This document shows positions 8,129-17,158 of a stretch of 64,000 nt of DNA, piece after piece. Numbering within the stretch: position 1 is the stretch's first letter; every line of letters begins with the position of its first letter. Where the stretch lies: positions 1-64,000 of the forward strand of contig NZ_ML636808.1 of NCBI RefSeq assembly GCF_006476605.1. The letters are read 5' to 3'. This DNA comes from Brucella gallinifaecis (GTDB lineage: Bacteria > Pseudomonadota > Alphaproteobacteria > Rhizobiales > Rhizobiaceae). The translations under genes and the position numbers were made by a program. The notes under the pieces are model-generated. The model was not told where the DNA came from, ran no database searches, and saw only the letters and a list, made by a program, of their open reading frames with translations.

Positions 8129-9739
8129 ATGGCGGCTGATACCTATTATGAAATGAGCATGAGTTCAGAATCGATAACGGACAACAGCGCTACCAATGTC
8201 GCTGAATATAGCGTTTCCGAAATTTCCGGTGCATTGAAACGCACCGTTGAGGATACGTTTGCGCATGTGCGCGTCCGTGGTGAAATTTCGGGCTATCGTG
8301 GACCCCATTCATCGGGACATGCTTATTTTTCTTTGAAAGATGATCGCTCACGGCTTGAGGCAGTGATCTGGCGCGGGTCGATGGGACGTTTGCGCTTTAA
8401 GCCGGAAGAAGGGATGGAAGTCATTGTTACCGGTAAGCTGACAACTTATCCGGGGTCATCCAAATATCAGATTGTTATTGAGCAGATGGAGCCGGCAGGT
8501 GCAGGCGCCTTGATGGCACTGCTTGAAGAGCGCAAGCGCAGACTGGCGGCCGAAGGCTTGTTCGATCCGGCAATGAAGCAGCTTCTGCCATTCATGCCAA
8601 AGGTGATCGGGGTTGTTACTTCGCCAACAGGGGCGGTCATTCGAGATATTATTCATCGTATTTCTGATCGCTATCCTTTGCATGTCATTGTCTGGCCGGT
8701 GCGTGTACAGGGGGAAACCAGCGGCTCAGAAGTGGCAGCAGCAGTAGACGGTTTTAATAGTCTGCCCCAGGATGGCTCAATTGCACGCCCTGATGTGCTG
8801 ATAGTGGCACGTGGTGGTGGCAGTCTTGAAGACCTTTGGGGGTTCAATGATGAAATCGTGGTGCGTGCGGTAGCCGCTTCGCATATACCGGTTATTTCAG
8901 CTGTTGGACACGAGACGGACTGGACACTGATTGATCTGGCTGCGGATGTGCGTGCACCGACACCGACAGGTGCTGCCGAAATGGCGGTGCCGGTTAAGGC
9001 TGATCTCGTGGCAACAGTCGCTGCACAATCTGCACGTCTCACTTCTGCCATAGCACGTTTCATCGATGTGAAGCGTCAAGCATATCGCGCTGCCGGTCGC
9101 GCTTTGCCATCTGCCGATCAGTTGCTGGCTTTGCCGCGCCGTCGTTTTGATGAGGCTGCTTTGCGGCTGACGCGAGCACTTTTTGTGAATACACAAAAGA
9201 AGCGTGTTCATTTTGAGGGGCGGGCACGTATGCTGTCTGCCCGCTTGTTGCAGCGCAGTTTTGATGAGCGGAAACGTCATATAAAGCTGGTTGAGCAGCG
9301 ATTGCCACGCGCATTGGAATCCTTTTTGCGCGAACGCCGTACGTTGTTTGCAAGGCGTTCTGACAGATTAACATCCGATCCTATATTGCGCCGTATAACC
9401 CTTGCAAACAGTGTTGCTGATCAGCTTCAACGGCGTTGTGATCAGGCGATCAACATATTGATTGAACGCATAAAAAGGCGTGGTCAGGAGCTGGAGCGTC
9501 TGATGCGTACACTTTCTTATGAAAGTGTTCTGGATCGTGGCTTTGCAGTTGTGTTTGATGCAGAAGGCAAGCCCGTCAAACAGGCCGCAAGTGTTTCGGA
9601 AGGTGACGCTTTATCTATTCGTTTTCGTGATGGTGATGTGGCTGCAAGGGTTGGAGATGCAACCGATTCGTCATCAACTTCTATGACCCGTCGTAAAACA
9701 CCAACATCTGGCCGTGGTGGGCAAGGCTCATTATTTTAA
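8129..9739 (+). CDS. xseA: Exodeoxyribonuclease VII large subunit
   Basis: Catalytic subunit of the nuclease that degrades single-stranded DNA to short oligonucleotides, acting with XseB in mismatch repair and recombination. The 536 aa show an N-terminal OB-fold ([17 protein letters not shown] to about residue 115). The nuclease core follows with [14 protein letters not shown] and then [16 protein letters not shown] and [12 protein letters not shown], family hallmarks. A long coiled region and C-terminal DRGFAVV complete it. The annotated ATG lacks a clear ribosome site; ATG at 8153 or 8159 is an alternative. No xseB is nearby. Confidence 0.95.
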   Translation: MAADTYYEMSMSSESITDNSATNVAEYSVSEISGALKRTVEDTFAHVRVRGEISGYRGPHSSGHAYFSLKDDRSRLEAVIWRGSMGRLRFKPEEGMEVIVTGKLTTYPGSSKYQIVIEQMEPAGAGALMALLEERKRRLAAEGLFDPAMKQLLPFMPKVIGVVTSPTGAVIRDIIHRISDRYPLHVIVWPVRVQGETSGSEVAAAVDGFNSLPQDGSIARPDVLIVARGGGSLEDLWGFNDEIVVRAVAASHIPVISAVGHETDWTLIDLAADVRAPTPTGAAEMAVPVKADLVATVAAQSARLTSAIARFIDVKRQAYRAAGRALPSADQLLALPRRRFDEAALRLTRALFVNTQKKRVHFEGRARMLSARLLQRSFDERKRHIKLVEQRLPRALESFLRERRTLFARRSDRLTSDPILRRITLANSVADQLQRRCDQAINILIERIKRRGQELERLMRTLSYESVLDRGFAVVFDAEGKPVKQAASVSEGDALSIRFRDGDVAARVGDATDSSSTSMTRRKTPTSGRGGQGSLF

Positions 9740-9776
9740 GTGCGCCCCGAAAACTGTCATAGTTTTGAGACGCACT
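9739..9776. terminator. Inverted repeat between convergent xseA and gshA
   Basis: Outer arms AGTGCG/CGCACT and inner arms AAAACT/AGTTTT around the loop GTCAT form a two-step hairpin just after the xseA stop, followed by a moderately T-rich run. It probably serves as a bidirectional terminator. Confidence 0.4.
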
Positions 9777-9809
9777 CTAATTATTTGTTTCGCTGTTTTT
9801 CGAGCTTGC

Positions 9810-11183
9810 TTAGTAAGCGTATTCCAGAAAGATTGGTTCGACAGAACCACCCCAGACGCTGTGATAGGCTTTGAGCATGCGTTCAGCATCGGTGATGCCG
9901 GCTGCAACGATTTCTTCGAGCGGTGCGAGGAAATGCGTTTCATCAAAACCGTCACTGTTTAACTGTTTGCGATTGAGAAGACCCAGGCGGGAGATTTCCA
10001 GCGTTTTTCGCGCAATCTGTGCCACAGGTTTACCGCGGAATGAGGCATTGAGTGCTTTCGCAGGAACGTCATTGCGTAGTGCGAGAACCTCTTCATAGGT
10101 CCAGTCTTTTGTCAGTTCTTCAGCGGCATCCAGTGCTTCATCATCATAAAGCAGGCCAACCCAGTAAGCAGGCAGGGCACAGATGCGGCGCCATGGGCCA
10201 CCGTCAGCTCCACGCATTTCGAGGAAGCGCTTGAGGCGTACTTCCGGGAACAAGGTCGAAAGATGGTTTGTCCAGTCGCCCATGTTTGGCACAGGGTCGC
10301 TGACTTCGCCCTTCAAAGCACCATTCATGAACTGGCGGAAGGTGACATGTGTGCAGTCGTGATAATGTCCGTCGCGCAAAATGAAATACATTGGCACATC
10401 GAGCGCCCATTCAACATAATCGATGAAGCCGAAGTTTTCTGAGAAAACAAAGGGCAGCACCCCTGAGCGCTGGTTGTCCGTGTCTCGCCAGATATTGGAG
10501 CGCCATGACAGAAGATTGTTGGGTTTACCTTGCGTGAAAGGTGAACTGGCAAACAATGCGGTCGCGATCGACTGCAATTTCATCGAAACCTGCATCTTGC
10601 GGCGCATATCGGTTTCCGAACTGAAGTCGAGATTAACCTGAATGGTCGAAGTGCGGTACATCATGTCGAGACCTTCATGCCCGACTTTAGGCATGTAGTT
10701 GGTCATGATTTTATACCGTGATTTTGGCATGACCGGCGTTTCAGCCAATGTCCATTTCGGGCTGCCACCAAGTCCGAGGAACCGAATCCCGAGCGGTTCA
10801 GCAATTTCACGCACCTGCGAAAGATGCGCATTCACTTCGCGGCATGTCTGATGGATGGATGATAGCGGGGCGCCTGACAATTCAAATTGGCCGCCCGGCT
10901 CAAGCGAAATTGCGCCCTGTCCGGTTGGCTCAACAAGACCAATAATATTGTCTTCGTCAATAATTGGTTCCCAGCCGAGCTTGGCTTGCATGCCTTCGAG
11001 AATCGCTTTGATTCCGCCTGGCCCTTCATAAGGAACAGGGCTGTTATCAGCGGTATAGAAAGGAAATTTCTCGTGTTCGGTGCCGATGCGCCATGCGTCT
11101 TTTGGCTTGGCTCCTTCAGCAAGATAGGCAGCGAGTTCTTCAACACTGCTCAGTGCTGTTTCATCGGTCGTGTCGCGTGCCAT
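9810..11183 (-). CDS. gshA: Glutamate-cysteine ligase (plant/alphaproteobacterial type)
   Basis: Catalyses ATP-dependent formation of gamma-glutamylcysteine, the first step of glutathione synthesis, in the cytoplasm. The 457-aa length and sequence fit the GCS2-type ligase of alphaproteobacteria and plants rather than the E. coli GshA. Visible landmarks are WRIGTEHEKF near residue 31, ISLEPGGQFELSG, the Met/Tyr-rich MTNYMPKVG and the C-terminal EPIFLEYAY. It follows rsmE on the same strand with a 98-bp gap, so co-transcription is plausible. gshB is not in this window. Confidence 0.95.
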   Translation of the reverse strand: MARDTTDETALSSVEELAAYLAEGAKPKDAWRIGTEHEKFPFYTADNSPVPYEGPGGIKAILEGMQAKLGWEPIIDEDNIIGLVEPTGQGAISLEPGGQFELSGAPLSSIHQTCREVNAHLSQVREIAEPLGIRFLGLGGSPKWTLAETPVMPKSRYKIMTNYMPKVGHEGLDMMYRTSTIQVNLDFSSETDMRRKMQVSMKLQSIATALFASSPFTQGKPNNLLSWRSNIWRDTDNQRSGVLPFVFSENFGFIDYVEWALDVPMYFILRDGHYHDCTHVTFRQFMNGALKGEVSDPVPNMGDWTNHLSTLFPEVRLKRFLEMRGADGGPWRRICALPAYWVGLLYDDEALDAAEELTKDWTYEEVLALRNDVPAKALNASFRGKPVAQIARKTLEISRLGLLNRKQLNSDGFDETHFLAPLEEIVAAGITDAERMLKAYHSVWGGSVEPIFLEYAY

Positions 11184-11281
11184 ACATATTATCCCTGGTC
11201 GAATTTGTCTTTGTCAGCGTGATTGGACAAATTTGTCAAATCACGCAAGTCAATTTCATTGATGATTGGATTTTATTGAAT

Positions 11282-12010
11282 TCATGAGGGTGTTTTCCAG
11301 TCACCCAATACGGCCTGTACAAGGGTGAGCGCTGCAACAGCCGCTGTATCGGCACGCAGAATGCGAGGCCCAAGTGGAATTGCAGTTACAAAAGGGAGGT
11401 CGTGCAATTGCTGACGTTCGCTTTCCGAAAAACCACCTTCAGGACCGATTAACACGGCATAAGCGCCAGGTTCGAAACTGTTGAGAATGCTCAGCGGATT
11501 ATCTCTTTCATGACCTTCATCACAAAAGATGAGGCGGCGTGACGGGTCCCACTGCTCCAGAAAGCGATCAAAGCGTATAGCATCACGGCATTCGGGGATT
11601 GCAAGCACACCGCATTGCTCGGCTGCCTCGATCGCATTTGCCCTGATGCGGTCTGTGCCGAGTCTGGTTACTTGTGTATGCTGTGTCACTACGGGTTGCA
11701 GTACACCTGCACCCATTTCCACGGCCTTCTGCACCATATAATCGAGCCGGCCCTGTTTAAGTGGCGCAAAGCAATAAATCAGATCGCAGGGTGCAGGCTG
11801 TGGCCGCGTCTGTTCAATCATTTCCAGAAAGAGCCGCTTTTTACCCTCGGGACGTAGTCTGACCTTCCATTCACCATTCCGCCCGTTAAAGGCTAAAACT
11901 TCGTCGCCTCCTTTCAGCCGCAATACATGCGTCAGATAATGGGCGATTTGTGATGGTGCTTCGACAGTTTTGCCGTCAGCAAGGTCTGCTTCAATGTAAA
12001 TTCGTTGCAT
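11282..12010 (-). CDS. rsmE: 16S rRNA (uracil-1498-N3)-methyltransferase
   Basis: Methylates N3 of U1498 in 16S rRNA using S-adenosylmethionine. The 242-aa protein begins MQRIYIEADL (ATG at 12010; two upstream in-frame ATGs add eight residues). It shows an N-terminal PUA-like part and the SPOUT knot with LIGPEGGFSESE and the terminal ILRADTA, both family signatures. It is upstream of gshA in the same direction. No terminator is evident between them. Confidence 0.92.
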   Translation of the reverse strand: MQRIYIEADLADGKTVEAPSQIAHYLTHVLRLKGGDEVLAFNGRNGEWKVRLRPEGKKRLFLEMIEQTRPQPAPCDLIYCFAPLKQGRLDYMVQKAVEMGAGVLQPVVTQHTQVTRLGTDRIRANAIEAAEQCGVLAIPECRDAIRFDRFLEQWDPSRRLIFCDEGHERDNPLSILNSFEPGAYAVLIGPEGGFSESERQQLHDLPFVTAIPLGPRILRADTAAVAALTLVQAVLGDWKTPS

Positions 12011-12395
12011 TTTGTAATTTGCGCGCATGATCATATCGATGGCAGAGGCCTTGACCCATGGTCAAGCCTTTTGCTGCCCGATGCCGTGCAAAATGCTATT
12101 ATAGTTGAAATCATGACCCATTGGTTTGATGAGAATGGCATCTAAAATGACTAGATGTACAAGCTTATCCTCATTTGATCGGATAATTCGTTGCCACTTT
12201 GCCACAGGTGAAAATCATTTGGGTTTTCCACCCTGAAAGAAACAATTGTAACGATGGCGTTCAGTTGCGGGTAACTTTTTTCAGGTGTAGTGGAGGCCAT
12301 GTTCCGGGTGGCAAATGATCTGGCAAGGTGCAAGCTTTGCTCATCAAGAAAACTCGGTCTCCTATTTCCGGTAATCCGTCAAAGAGTTTTCTATT
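12011..12395. other. Intergenic stretch upstream of rsmE
   Basis: This 385-bp gap holds the upstream region of rsmE (minus) and of a possible small gene (plus). The one notable element is a 7-3-7 inverted repeat at 12050-12066 (CTTGACC and GGTCAAG). No other gene is credible. Confidence 0.5.
12050..12066. promoter_or_regulatory. Inverted repeat upstream of rsmE
   Basis: CTTGACC and GGTCAAG are separated by CAT, 40 bp from the rsmE start codon. It could be an operator, or TTGACC could serve as a -35 box. No regulator is identified. Confidence 0.25.
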
Positions 12396-12533
12396 ATGAC
12401 CACTAAACATGCCGCACTTCTTACAGTTTTGATGGTTTCCGGGATCGTGTTTATGGCAGTTGGAATTTTTACCGTCGATGCCGGTAACAGCATGACTTCC
12501 ACTGACGGTTATGGCGTTTCCAGTGCGCGTTAA
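12396..12533 (+). CDS. Possible 45-aa single-span membrane protein
   Basis: ATG at 12396 opens a 45-codon frame: a short start (MTTKHAA), a hydrophobic helix LLTVLMVSGIVFMAVGIF, and a polar Ser/Thr/Gly tail ending GVSSAR before TAA. It overlaps by 4 bp the end of the convergent phosphatase gene. The ribosome site is weak (AAGAG 12 bp upstream). No family is recognised. The hydrophobic segment makes it more than a random frame, but it is unproven. Confidence 0.45.
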   Translation: MTTKHAALLTVLMVSGIVFMAVGIFTVDAGNSMTSTDGYGVSSAR

Positions 12534-13288
12534 ACAGCTGGCATAGCGGCTGGACCAGTCACTTCCAGAAAGCGTTTTTCCTGCCCATTGATGACGATGG
12601 CTGACAGCTTTCCATTCTTCCATGCATAGGTATCGAGGTTGACCCGATTGGGGTGGACATCGACAATAGTTTGCGGTGTATGACCGTGGATGATGACCTT
12701 CTGTAAGGGGTCTGCCCATTTCAGAAATGATGTTCTGATCCACATCAGCTCGTCACGGTCCTGCGCATCCAATGGAATGGTTGGGTTTACACCTGCGTGG
12801 CAGAAGAAAAAATCTCCGAAGCTTATAGAAGAGGGCATTGAACGGATGTAATCGACATGCGTTTGTGGAATGGCATGTAAAAGCTTGGAATATGCTGCTT
12901 TTGCCGATGCTGGATCAGCGTAGTCGACATCCACGCCGTAGGATCGCGCTGTGTCACTCCCCCCATGCAGTGCAAATATACCATTGGTATCGCCGGTTGC
13001 AAGATAACGCAGCAAACCATCATCATGATTGCCGATCAGTGAGATAATGCGCGGATCATTGGTTGACGCTTGAATGAGAAATTCAAGAACACCATTCGAA
13101 TCCGGTCCTCGGTCGATGTAATCGCCAAGGTGAATAATGCGCCAGTCATGGGTTGGATGATGGTCTATATCGGCGCGGATCAACCCGTGCATATCTTGCA
13201 ACAGGTCAAGGCGGCCATGGATATCACCTATAGCATAAAGCCGGATATCTTCCGGGCCTTTTGCTTCGTTTAAGGTTACGTCACTCAT
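12530..13288 (-). CDS. Calcineurin-like metallophosphoesterase (Ser/Thr phosphatase/ApaH type)
   Basis: The 252-aa protein has the metal-binding motifs of the PPP/ApaH branch: GDIHG at 21-25, GDYIDRG at 55-61, GNHDD at 86-90, then HAGVNP and HGHTP. It could dephosphorylate proteins or hydrolyse diadenosine tetraphosphate, and sequence does not separate these. It overlaps by 4 bp the stop of the upstream FadR-type regulator (ATGA), so the two are translationally coupled on one transcript. Confidence 0.88.
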   Translation of the reverse strand: MSDVTLNEAKGPEDIRLYAIGDIHGRLDLLQDMHGLIRADIDHHPTHDWRIIHLGDYIDRGPDSNGVLEFLIQASTNDPRIISLIGNHDDGLLRYLATGDTNGIFALHGGSDTARSYGVDVDYADPASAKAAYSKLLHAIPQTHVDYIRSMPSSISFGDFFFCHAGVNPTIPLDAQDRDELMWIRTSFLKWADPLQKVIIHGHTPQTIVDVHPNRVNLDTYAWKNGKLSAIVINGQEKRFLEVTGPAAMPAV

Positions 13289-14085
13289 GAATCAGCGCTC
13301 TCTTTCACGTCTTTTCCAGCCCGCTGACGATAGCGCAGGCGTGATACGCGCTCACGTTCGTCGTTGAGTTCGCGGTCAGTGGTTGCCTGTTCGACAAAAC
13401 GGATATGATTTTGAACTGCATTGCGCGCTGCTTGCGGATTGCCTGCAATCACTGCGTCGTAAATGGCGCGATGTTGTGACAGCAGCATGTCAGCGACGCC
13501 GGGATAACTGTAAATCAGACTGCGATTATAAAATACGCCATCTTTCAGAAGCTGATAGCAGGAGCGTAAAGTGTGAAGCAGAACGATATTGTGAGCAGCT
13601 TCTCCGATTGCGTTATGAAATTCGACATCGAGTTGGGCACCCTTATCCAGATCATTGGCATTATTGGCGTTTTCCATCGCTGTCATGATTTCTGCCAGTA
13701 GAGCCTTATCGGCTGAAGTGGCGCGTAGCGCTGCATATTCCGCTGTAATGCTTTCGATCTCGCGGCGATATTCAAGATAGTCAGCCGTTGCCTTGCGATG
13801 TTCAGCGAATAGTTTCACAACCGGAGCACTGAATAGCTGGCCAATGACATCTGCCACAAAGGTTCCATCGCCATGGCGTGAAATGACAAGTCCCGCATTT
13901 TCAAGCCGTTTGAGCGCATCACGCAGGATAGGGCGCGATATGTCGAGTTGTTGTGCAAGATCGCGTTCACCTGGAAGCTTGTCGCCACCGCGAAGAACGC
14001 CTTCCAGGATGAGGCTCTCGATCTGGTGGACAACGTCATCTGCCGTACGGCTGACTGGAATGCGAGAAAATACTGGTTCGGTCAT
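13285..14085 (-). CDS. FadR-subfamily GntR transcriptional regulator
   Basis: The 266-aa protein has the GntR winged helix (residues about 14-78, GDKLPGERDLAQQLDISRP, then RDALKRLENAGLVISRHGDG) and an FCD effector domain (about 105-235), with DVEFHNAIGEAAHN and the later HRAIYDAVIAGNP and HIRFVEQ. FCD regulators usually sense organic acids. It is the first gene of a two-gene unit with the phosphatase. The glycolate oxidase genes lie 1.5 kb away, but no evidence ties it to them. Confidence 0.9.
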   Translation of the reverse strand: MTEPVFSRIPVSRTADDVVHQIESLILEGVLRGGDKLPGERDLAQQLDISRPILRDALKRLENAGLVISRHGDGTFVADVIGQLFSAPVVKLFAEHRKATADYLEYRREIESITAEYAALRATSADKALLAEIMTAMENANNANDLDKGAQLDVEFHNAIGEAAHNIVLLHTLRSCYQLLKDGVFYNRSLIYSYPGVADMLLSQHRAIYDAVIAGNPQAARNAVQNHIRFVEQATTDRELNDERERVSRLRYRQRAGKDVKESADS

Positions 14086-14144
14086 GATGGTAAGTTAGCT
14101 TCAAGCGGAGATTACAGCAACGAATCTCTTGATTGCATAAACAA

Positions 14145-14173
14145 AAACCCCGGAAGCGATGCATCCGGGGTTT
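14145..14173 (-). terminator. Terminator after the small membrane protein gene
   Basis: Perfect 10-bp stem AAACCCCGGA/TCCGGGGTTT with a 9-nt loop. On the minus strand it is followed by a T-rich run (TTTTTGTTT), so it ends transcripts from the gene at 14193-14486. Confidence 0.85.
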
Positions 14174-14192
14174 GAAACGTGAAAAACTGGTA

Positions 14193-14486
14193 TCAGGCTT
14201 TCTTGCGCTTGCGGCCAGAGATGAAAACAACGAGCCCGGCAACGATCCCATACATTGCCCATTTGAAGGGCAGAACGTCGGCAGTTTCACTGCGGATTGG
14301 AAGAACGGTAACAGTTCCTGGACGGCTTTCAAAGCCAGTCTTGCCTTCTGCTTTTGCCTGCTCGATCTGTTGCGGGGAAACAACCCATTCAGCACCGCGC
14401 GATTTGTCATAAAACATAAAGCCACAGCCAACAACGATGGCGACGATGAGTGCAAAAATAAGGCGGGGGCCTGTGTTCATTTTCAT
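14193..14486 (-). CDS. Small two-span membrane protein, unknown function
   Basis: The 97-aa protein has an N-terminal hydrophobic helix (residues about 8-26, IFALIVAIVVGCGFMFY) and a second near the C-terminus (about 76-90, WAMYGIVAGLVVFI), ending in the basic run GRKRKKA. The middle part carries SPQQIEQAKAEGKTGFES. I do not recognise the family. An alternative start ATG lies two codons in. A strong terminator follows. It has no close partner gene. Confidence 0.65.
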   Translation of the reverse strand: MKMNTGPRLIFALIVAIVVGCGFMFYDKSRGAEWVVSPQQIEQAKAEGKTGFESRPGTVTVLPIRSETADVLPFKWAMYGIVAGLVVFISGRKRKKA

Positions 14487-14554
14487 TCCTTAATTTTTTG
14501 ACGGATGTCTTGCAGTCCGGTCGCGTTCATACGCAATCATGTTTGCTTCGTCTA

Positions 14555-15481
14555 TTATTTAGAAATGCCTTGTGGAGAACTTCCGCTCTCCCAATAAGGA
14601 ACCGGTCCATAAAGATCGGCCAGATAATCGATAAAAAGTCTCACTTTGGCGGGAAGAAATTGCTTTGATGGGTAGACTGCGTGAATGGCGACATTTCGCG
14701 ATGCCGTATATTCAGGCAAAACCTGTACCAGCTTCCCGGCTGCGAGATCCGGTCCCACATCCCATGTTGAGCGCTGCGCGATGCCAAGCCCTGCGAGCAC
14801 TGCTTCACGCACCAGTTCACTTGAATTGGTCTGGAGCGGACCGACGGGCCGAATGGTAATTGGCCCTTGTGGTCCTTCAAGCCGCCATGGGTCATTATTA
14901 TGGGGCGCAAGGCAGATATGATCGGTGAGGTCTTCAATTGTCTTAGGCGTGCCGCGTTCAGCAATATAGGCCGGCGAGGTCACAAGAATGCGGCGCACAG
15001 GTGCAAGACGGCGAGCAACAAGGGTTGAATCTGACAATTCACCAATGCGGATTGCAAGATCATAGCCATCCCCGACAATGTCGACCATATCGTCTGAAAG
15101 CTGCATATTTACAGTCAAATCAGAATTGGCACGCATGAATGGTACCAGATAGGGCGCAATATGCATTCGTCCGAAAGTGGTAGGTGCAGAGATTTTCAAA
15201 GTCCCACGGGCATCTGCGGAGCGTCTTGCAACAAAGGTCTCAGCCTCTTCGATGCTGGATAAAATTGCCAGCACGCGCTCGTGATAGCCTTCACCTGCTT
15301 CGGTGAGCGCAATCTGGCGTGTCGTACGTTGGAGAAGGCGGGTGCCAAGTCGTTCTTCAAGTCTGCCAAGTCTTTTGGATACGACAGCAGGCGACAGGCC
15401 GAGATCGCGTGCAGCTGCGGACATGCTGCCAGTTGCGACAACACGTGCGAAAATCTCCATATCGGCCAGACTGCTCATCAT
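14555..15481 (-). CDS. LysR-family regulator, divergent from glcDEF
   Basis: The 308-aa protein has a LysR winged helix (SSLADMEIFARVVATGSMSA, then LGLSPAVVSKRLGRLEERLG) and a substrate-binding-like C-terminal domain. It belongs to the group of short LysR proteins ending in LRLFIDYLA-type helices. A further in-frame upstream extension to 15526 has no support. The start is ATG at 15481, with GGGAGG about 12 bp upstream. It is divergent from glcD, and a LysR-type palindrome lies between them, so it may control glycolate oxidation. Confidence 0.9.
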   Translation of the reverse strand: MMSSLADMEIFARVVATGSMSAAARDLGLSPAVVSKRLGRLEERLGTRLLQRTTRQIALTEAGEGYHERVLAILSSIEEAETFVARRSADARGTLKISAPTTFGRMHIAPYLVPFMRANSDLTVNMQLSDDMVDIVGDGYDLAIRIGELSDSTLVARRLAPVRRILVTSPAYIAERGTPKTIEDLTDHICLAPHNNDPWRLEGPQGPITIRPVGPLQTNSSELVREAVLAGLGIAQRSTWDVGPDLAAGKLVQVLPEYTASRNVAIHAVYPSKQFLPAKVRLFIDYLADLYGPVPYWESGSSPQGISK

Positions 15482-15596
15482 GATAGTTTCAAAACCTCCC
15501 CGACAGCTCCATGTGCTGATTATCATCTAACCGAGGGCTTGTCTGGATCGCAAGGCGATTATGCCGCAGCGTTAAAACTGTTTCGCCATAGGCAAG

Positions 15597-15619
15597 ACTG
15601 GTAAATTCAGTTTACCAGT
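15597..15619. promoter_or_regulatory. LysR-type operator candidate upstream of glcD
   Basis: Nine-base arms ACTGGTAAA and TTTACCAGT flank a 5-nt spacer TTCAG, a perfect inverted repeat ending 30 bp before the glcD start. It contains the T-N11-A core (GGT and ACC separated by 11 bases) of LysR-type binding sites, fitting the divergent LysR gene. Confidence 0.6.
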
Positions 15620-15649
15620 TAAGAGAGGGCGCTGGAAGCGGAGGAATAT

Positions 15650-17146
15650 ATGAGCGGATTGATCATGCCGGAGCCGGATGCAAATGTTTTGCAAAGACGG
15701 GCTGACATCGTGGCAGATTTGCGCAATATCGTGCCGGGCGAGGGTGTTGTCGATACCGTCAATGCGATGCGGGTTTTTGAAAGCGATGGTCTGACTGCGC
15801 ATCGATCCTTGCCGCTGGTCGCTGTCCTGCCAGAAACGGTTGATCAGGTCGCACAGGTTTTGCGCTATTGTCATGACAATGGCATTCGCGTGGTGCCACG
15901 TGGTGCTGGCACATCGCTGTCTGGTGGCTCCATGCCGCTGGTTGATGCTGTGCTTCTTGTCATGTCGCGCTTCAATCGCATCCTTGAAATTGATTATCCC
16001 AATCGTGTGGCAGTTGTGCAGCCGGGTGTAACCAATCTGGGCATTACAAAAGCGGTTGAGCATGAAGGTTTTTACTATGCGCCTGACCCGTCTTCGCAGA
16101 TTGCCTGCTCGATAGGCGGCAATGTTGCCGAGAATGCAGGGGGCGTGCATTGCCTGAAATATGGTCTTACTGCCAACAATGTGCTGGGTATCGAAATGGT
16201 ACTGATCACCGGTGAAGTCATACGACTTGGCGGCAAGCATCTTGATAGCGAAGGCTATGATCTTCTGGGATTGATGACAGGGTCGGAAGGTCTGCTTGGT
16301 GTGGTGACCGAAGTTAGCGTTCGTATTCTGCAAAAGCCTGAAACTGCGCGCGCTGTTATGGTCGGCTTTCCGTCAAGCGAGCAGGCAGGGCAATGTGTGG
16401 CGGATATTATTGGGGCGGGCATTATTCCGGGTGGCATGGAAATGATGGACCGGCCTGCTATTCAGGCGGCTGAAGATTTTGTCCGCGTTGGCTATCCGCT
16501 TGATGTGGAGGCGCTGCTGATTGTTGAACTCGACGGACCGCCGATTGAGGTGGATCATTTGATCGGGCAGGTTGAGGCAATCGCGCTTGAAAATGGTTCG
16601 ACCACTTGTACGCTTTCGCAATCAGAAGAACAGAGACTGGCTTTCTGGGCAGGGCGTAAAGCTGCTTTCCCGGCAGTGGGGCGCATATCACCGGATTATC
16701 TTTGTATGGATGGAACCATTCCGCGCAAGGAACTGCCACGGGTATTGGCGGGTATGCGTGAATTGTCTGAAAAATATGGGCTGCGGGTCGCCAATGTTTT
16801 TCATGCGGGTGATGGCAATCTGCATCCGCTCATCCTCTATGATGCCAATATTCCCGGAGAGCTTGAAGCCGCAGAAAATTTCGGTGCCGACATTTTACGT
16901 CTTTGTGTGAAAGTTGGCGGTGTGCTGACTGGCGAGCACGGTGTGGGTATCGAAAAGCGCGATCTTATGCCGGAAATGTTCAACGAGATTGATCTTGACC
17001 AGCAGATGCGTGTCAAATGTGCTTTTGACAGCAAACACTTGCTCAATCCCGGCAAAGTATTTCCACAATTGCGCCGCTGTGCCGAGCTTGGCCGTATGCA
17101 TGTGCATCGCGGCGCATTGGCCTTCCCCGACCTTCCGCGTTTTTGA
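15650..17146 (+). CDS. glcD: Glycolate oxidase, FAD-binding subunit GlcD
   Basis: Oxidises glycolate to glyoxylate with GlcE and GlcF, feeding the glyoxylate pathway. The 498 aa have the FAD-binding PCMH fold (VVPRGAGTSLSGGSMP, then AENAGGVHCLKYGLT, then MTGSEGLLGVVTE) and a C-terminal cap with HAGDGNLHPLI and TGEHGVGIEKR. These are GlcD/D-lactate-dehydrogenase-type motifs; the three-gene order supports glycolate oxidase. A GAGGAA site precedes the start. It is first of a compact glcDEF unit. Confidence 0.93.
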   Translation: MSGLIMPEPDANVLQRRADIVADLRNIVPGEGVVDTVNAMRVFESDGLTAHRSLPLVAVLPETVDQVAQVLRYCHDNGIRVVPRGAGTSLSGGSMPLVDAVLLVMSRFNRILEIDYPNRVAVVQPGVTNLGITKAVEHEGFYYAPDPSSQIACSIGGNVAENAGGVHCLKYGLTANNVLGIEMVLITGEVIRLGGKHLDSEGYDLLGLMTGSEGLLGVVTEVSVRILQKPETARAVMVGFPSSEQAGQCVADIIGAGIIPGGMEMMDRPAIQAAEDFVRVGYPLDVEALLIVELDGPPIEVDHLIGQVEAIALENGSTTCTLSQSEEQRLAFWAGRKAAFPAVGRISPDYLCMDGTIPRKELPRVLAGMRELSEKYGLRVANVFHAGDGNLHPLILYDANIPGELEAAENFGADILRLCVKVGGVLTGEHGVGIEKRDLMPEMFNEIDLDQQMRVKCAFDSKHLLNPGKVFPQLRRCAELGRMHVHRGALAFPDLPRF

Positions 17147-17158
17147 TCTGTGGTTTTG

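Noticed and set aside
14375-14450. Operator for the FadR-type regulator near the small membrane gene
   Set aside because: No TGGT/ACCA type palindrome found there.
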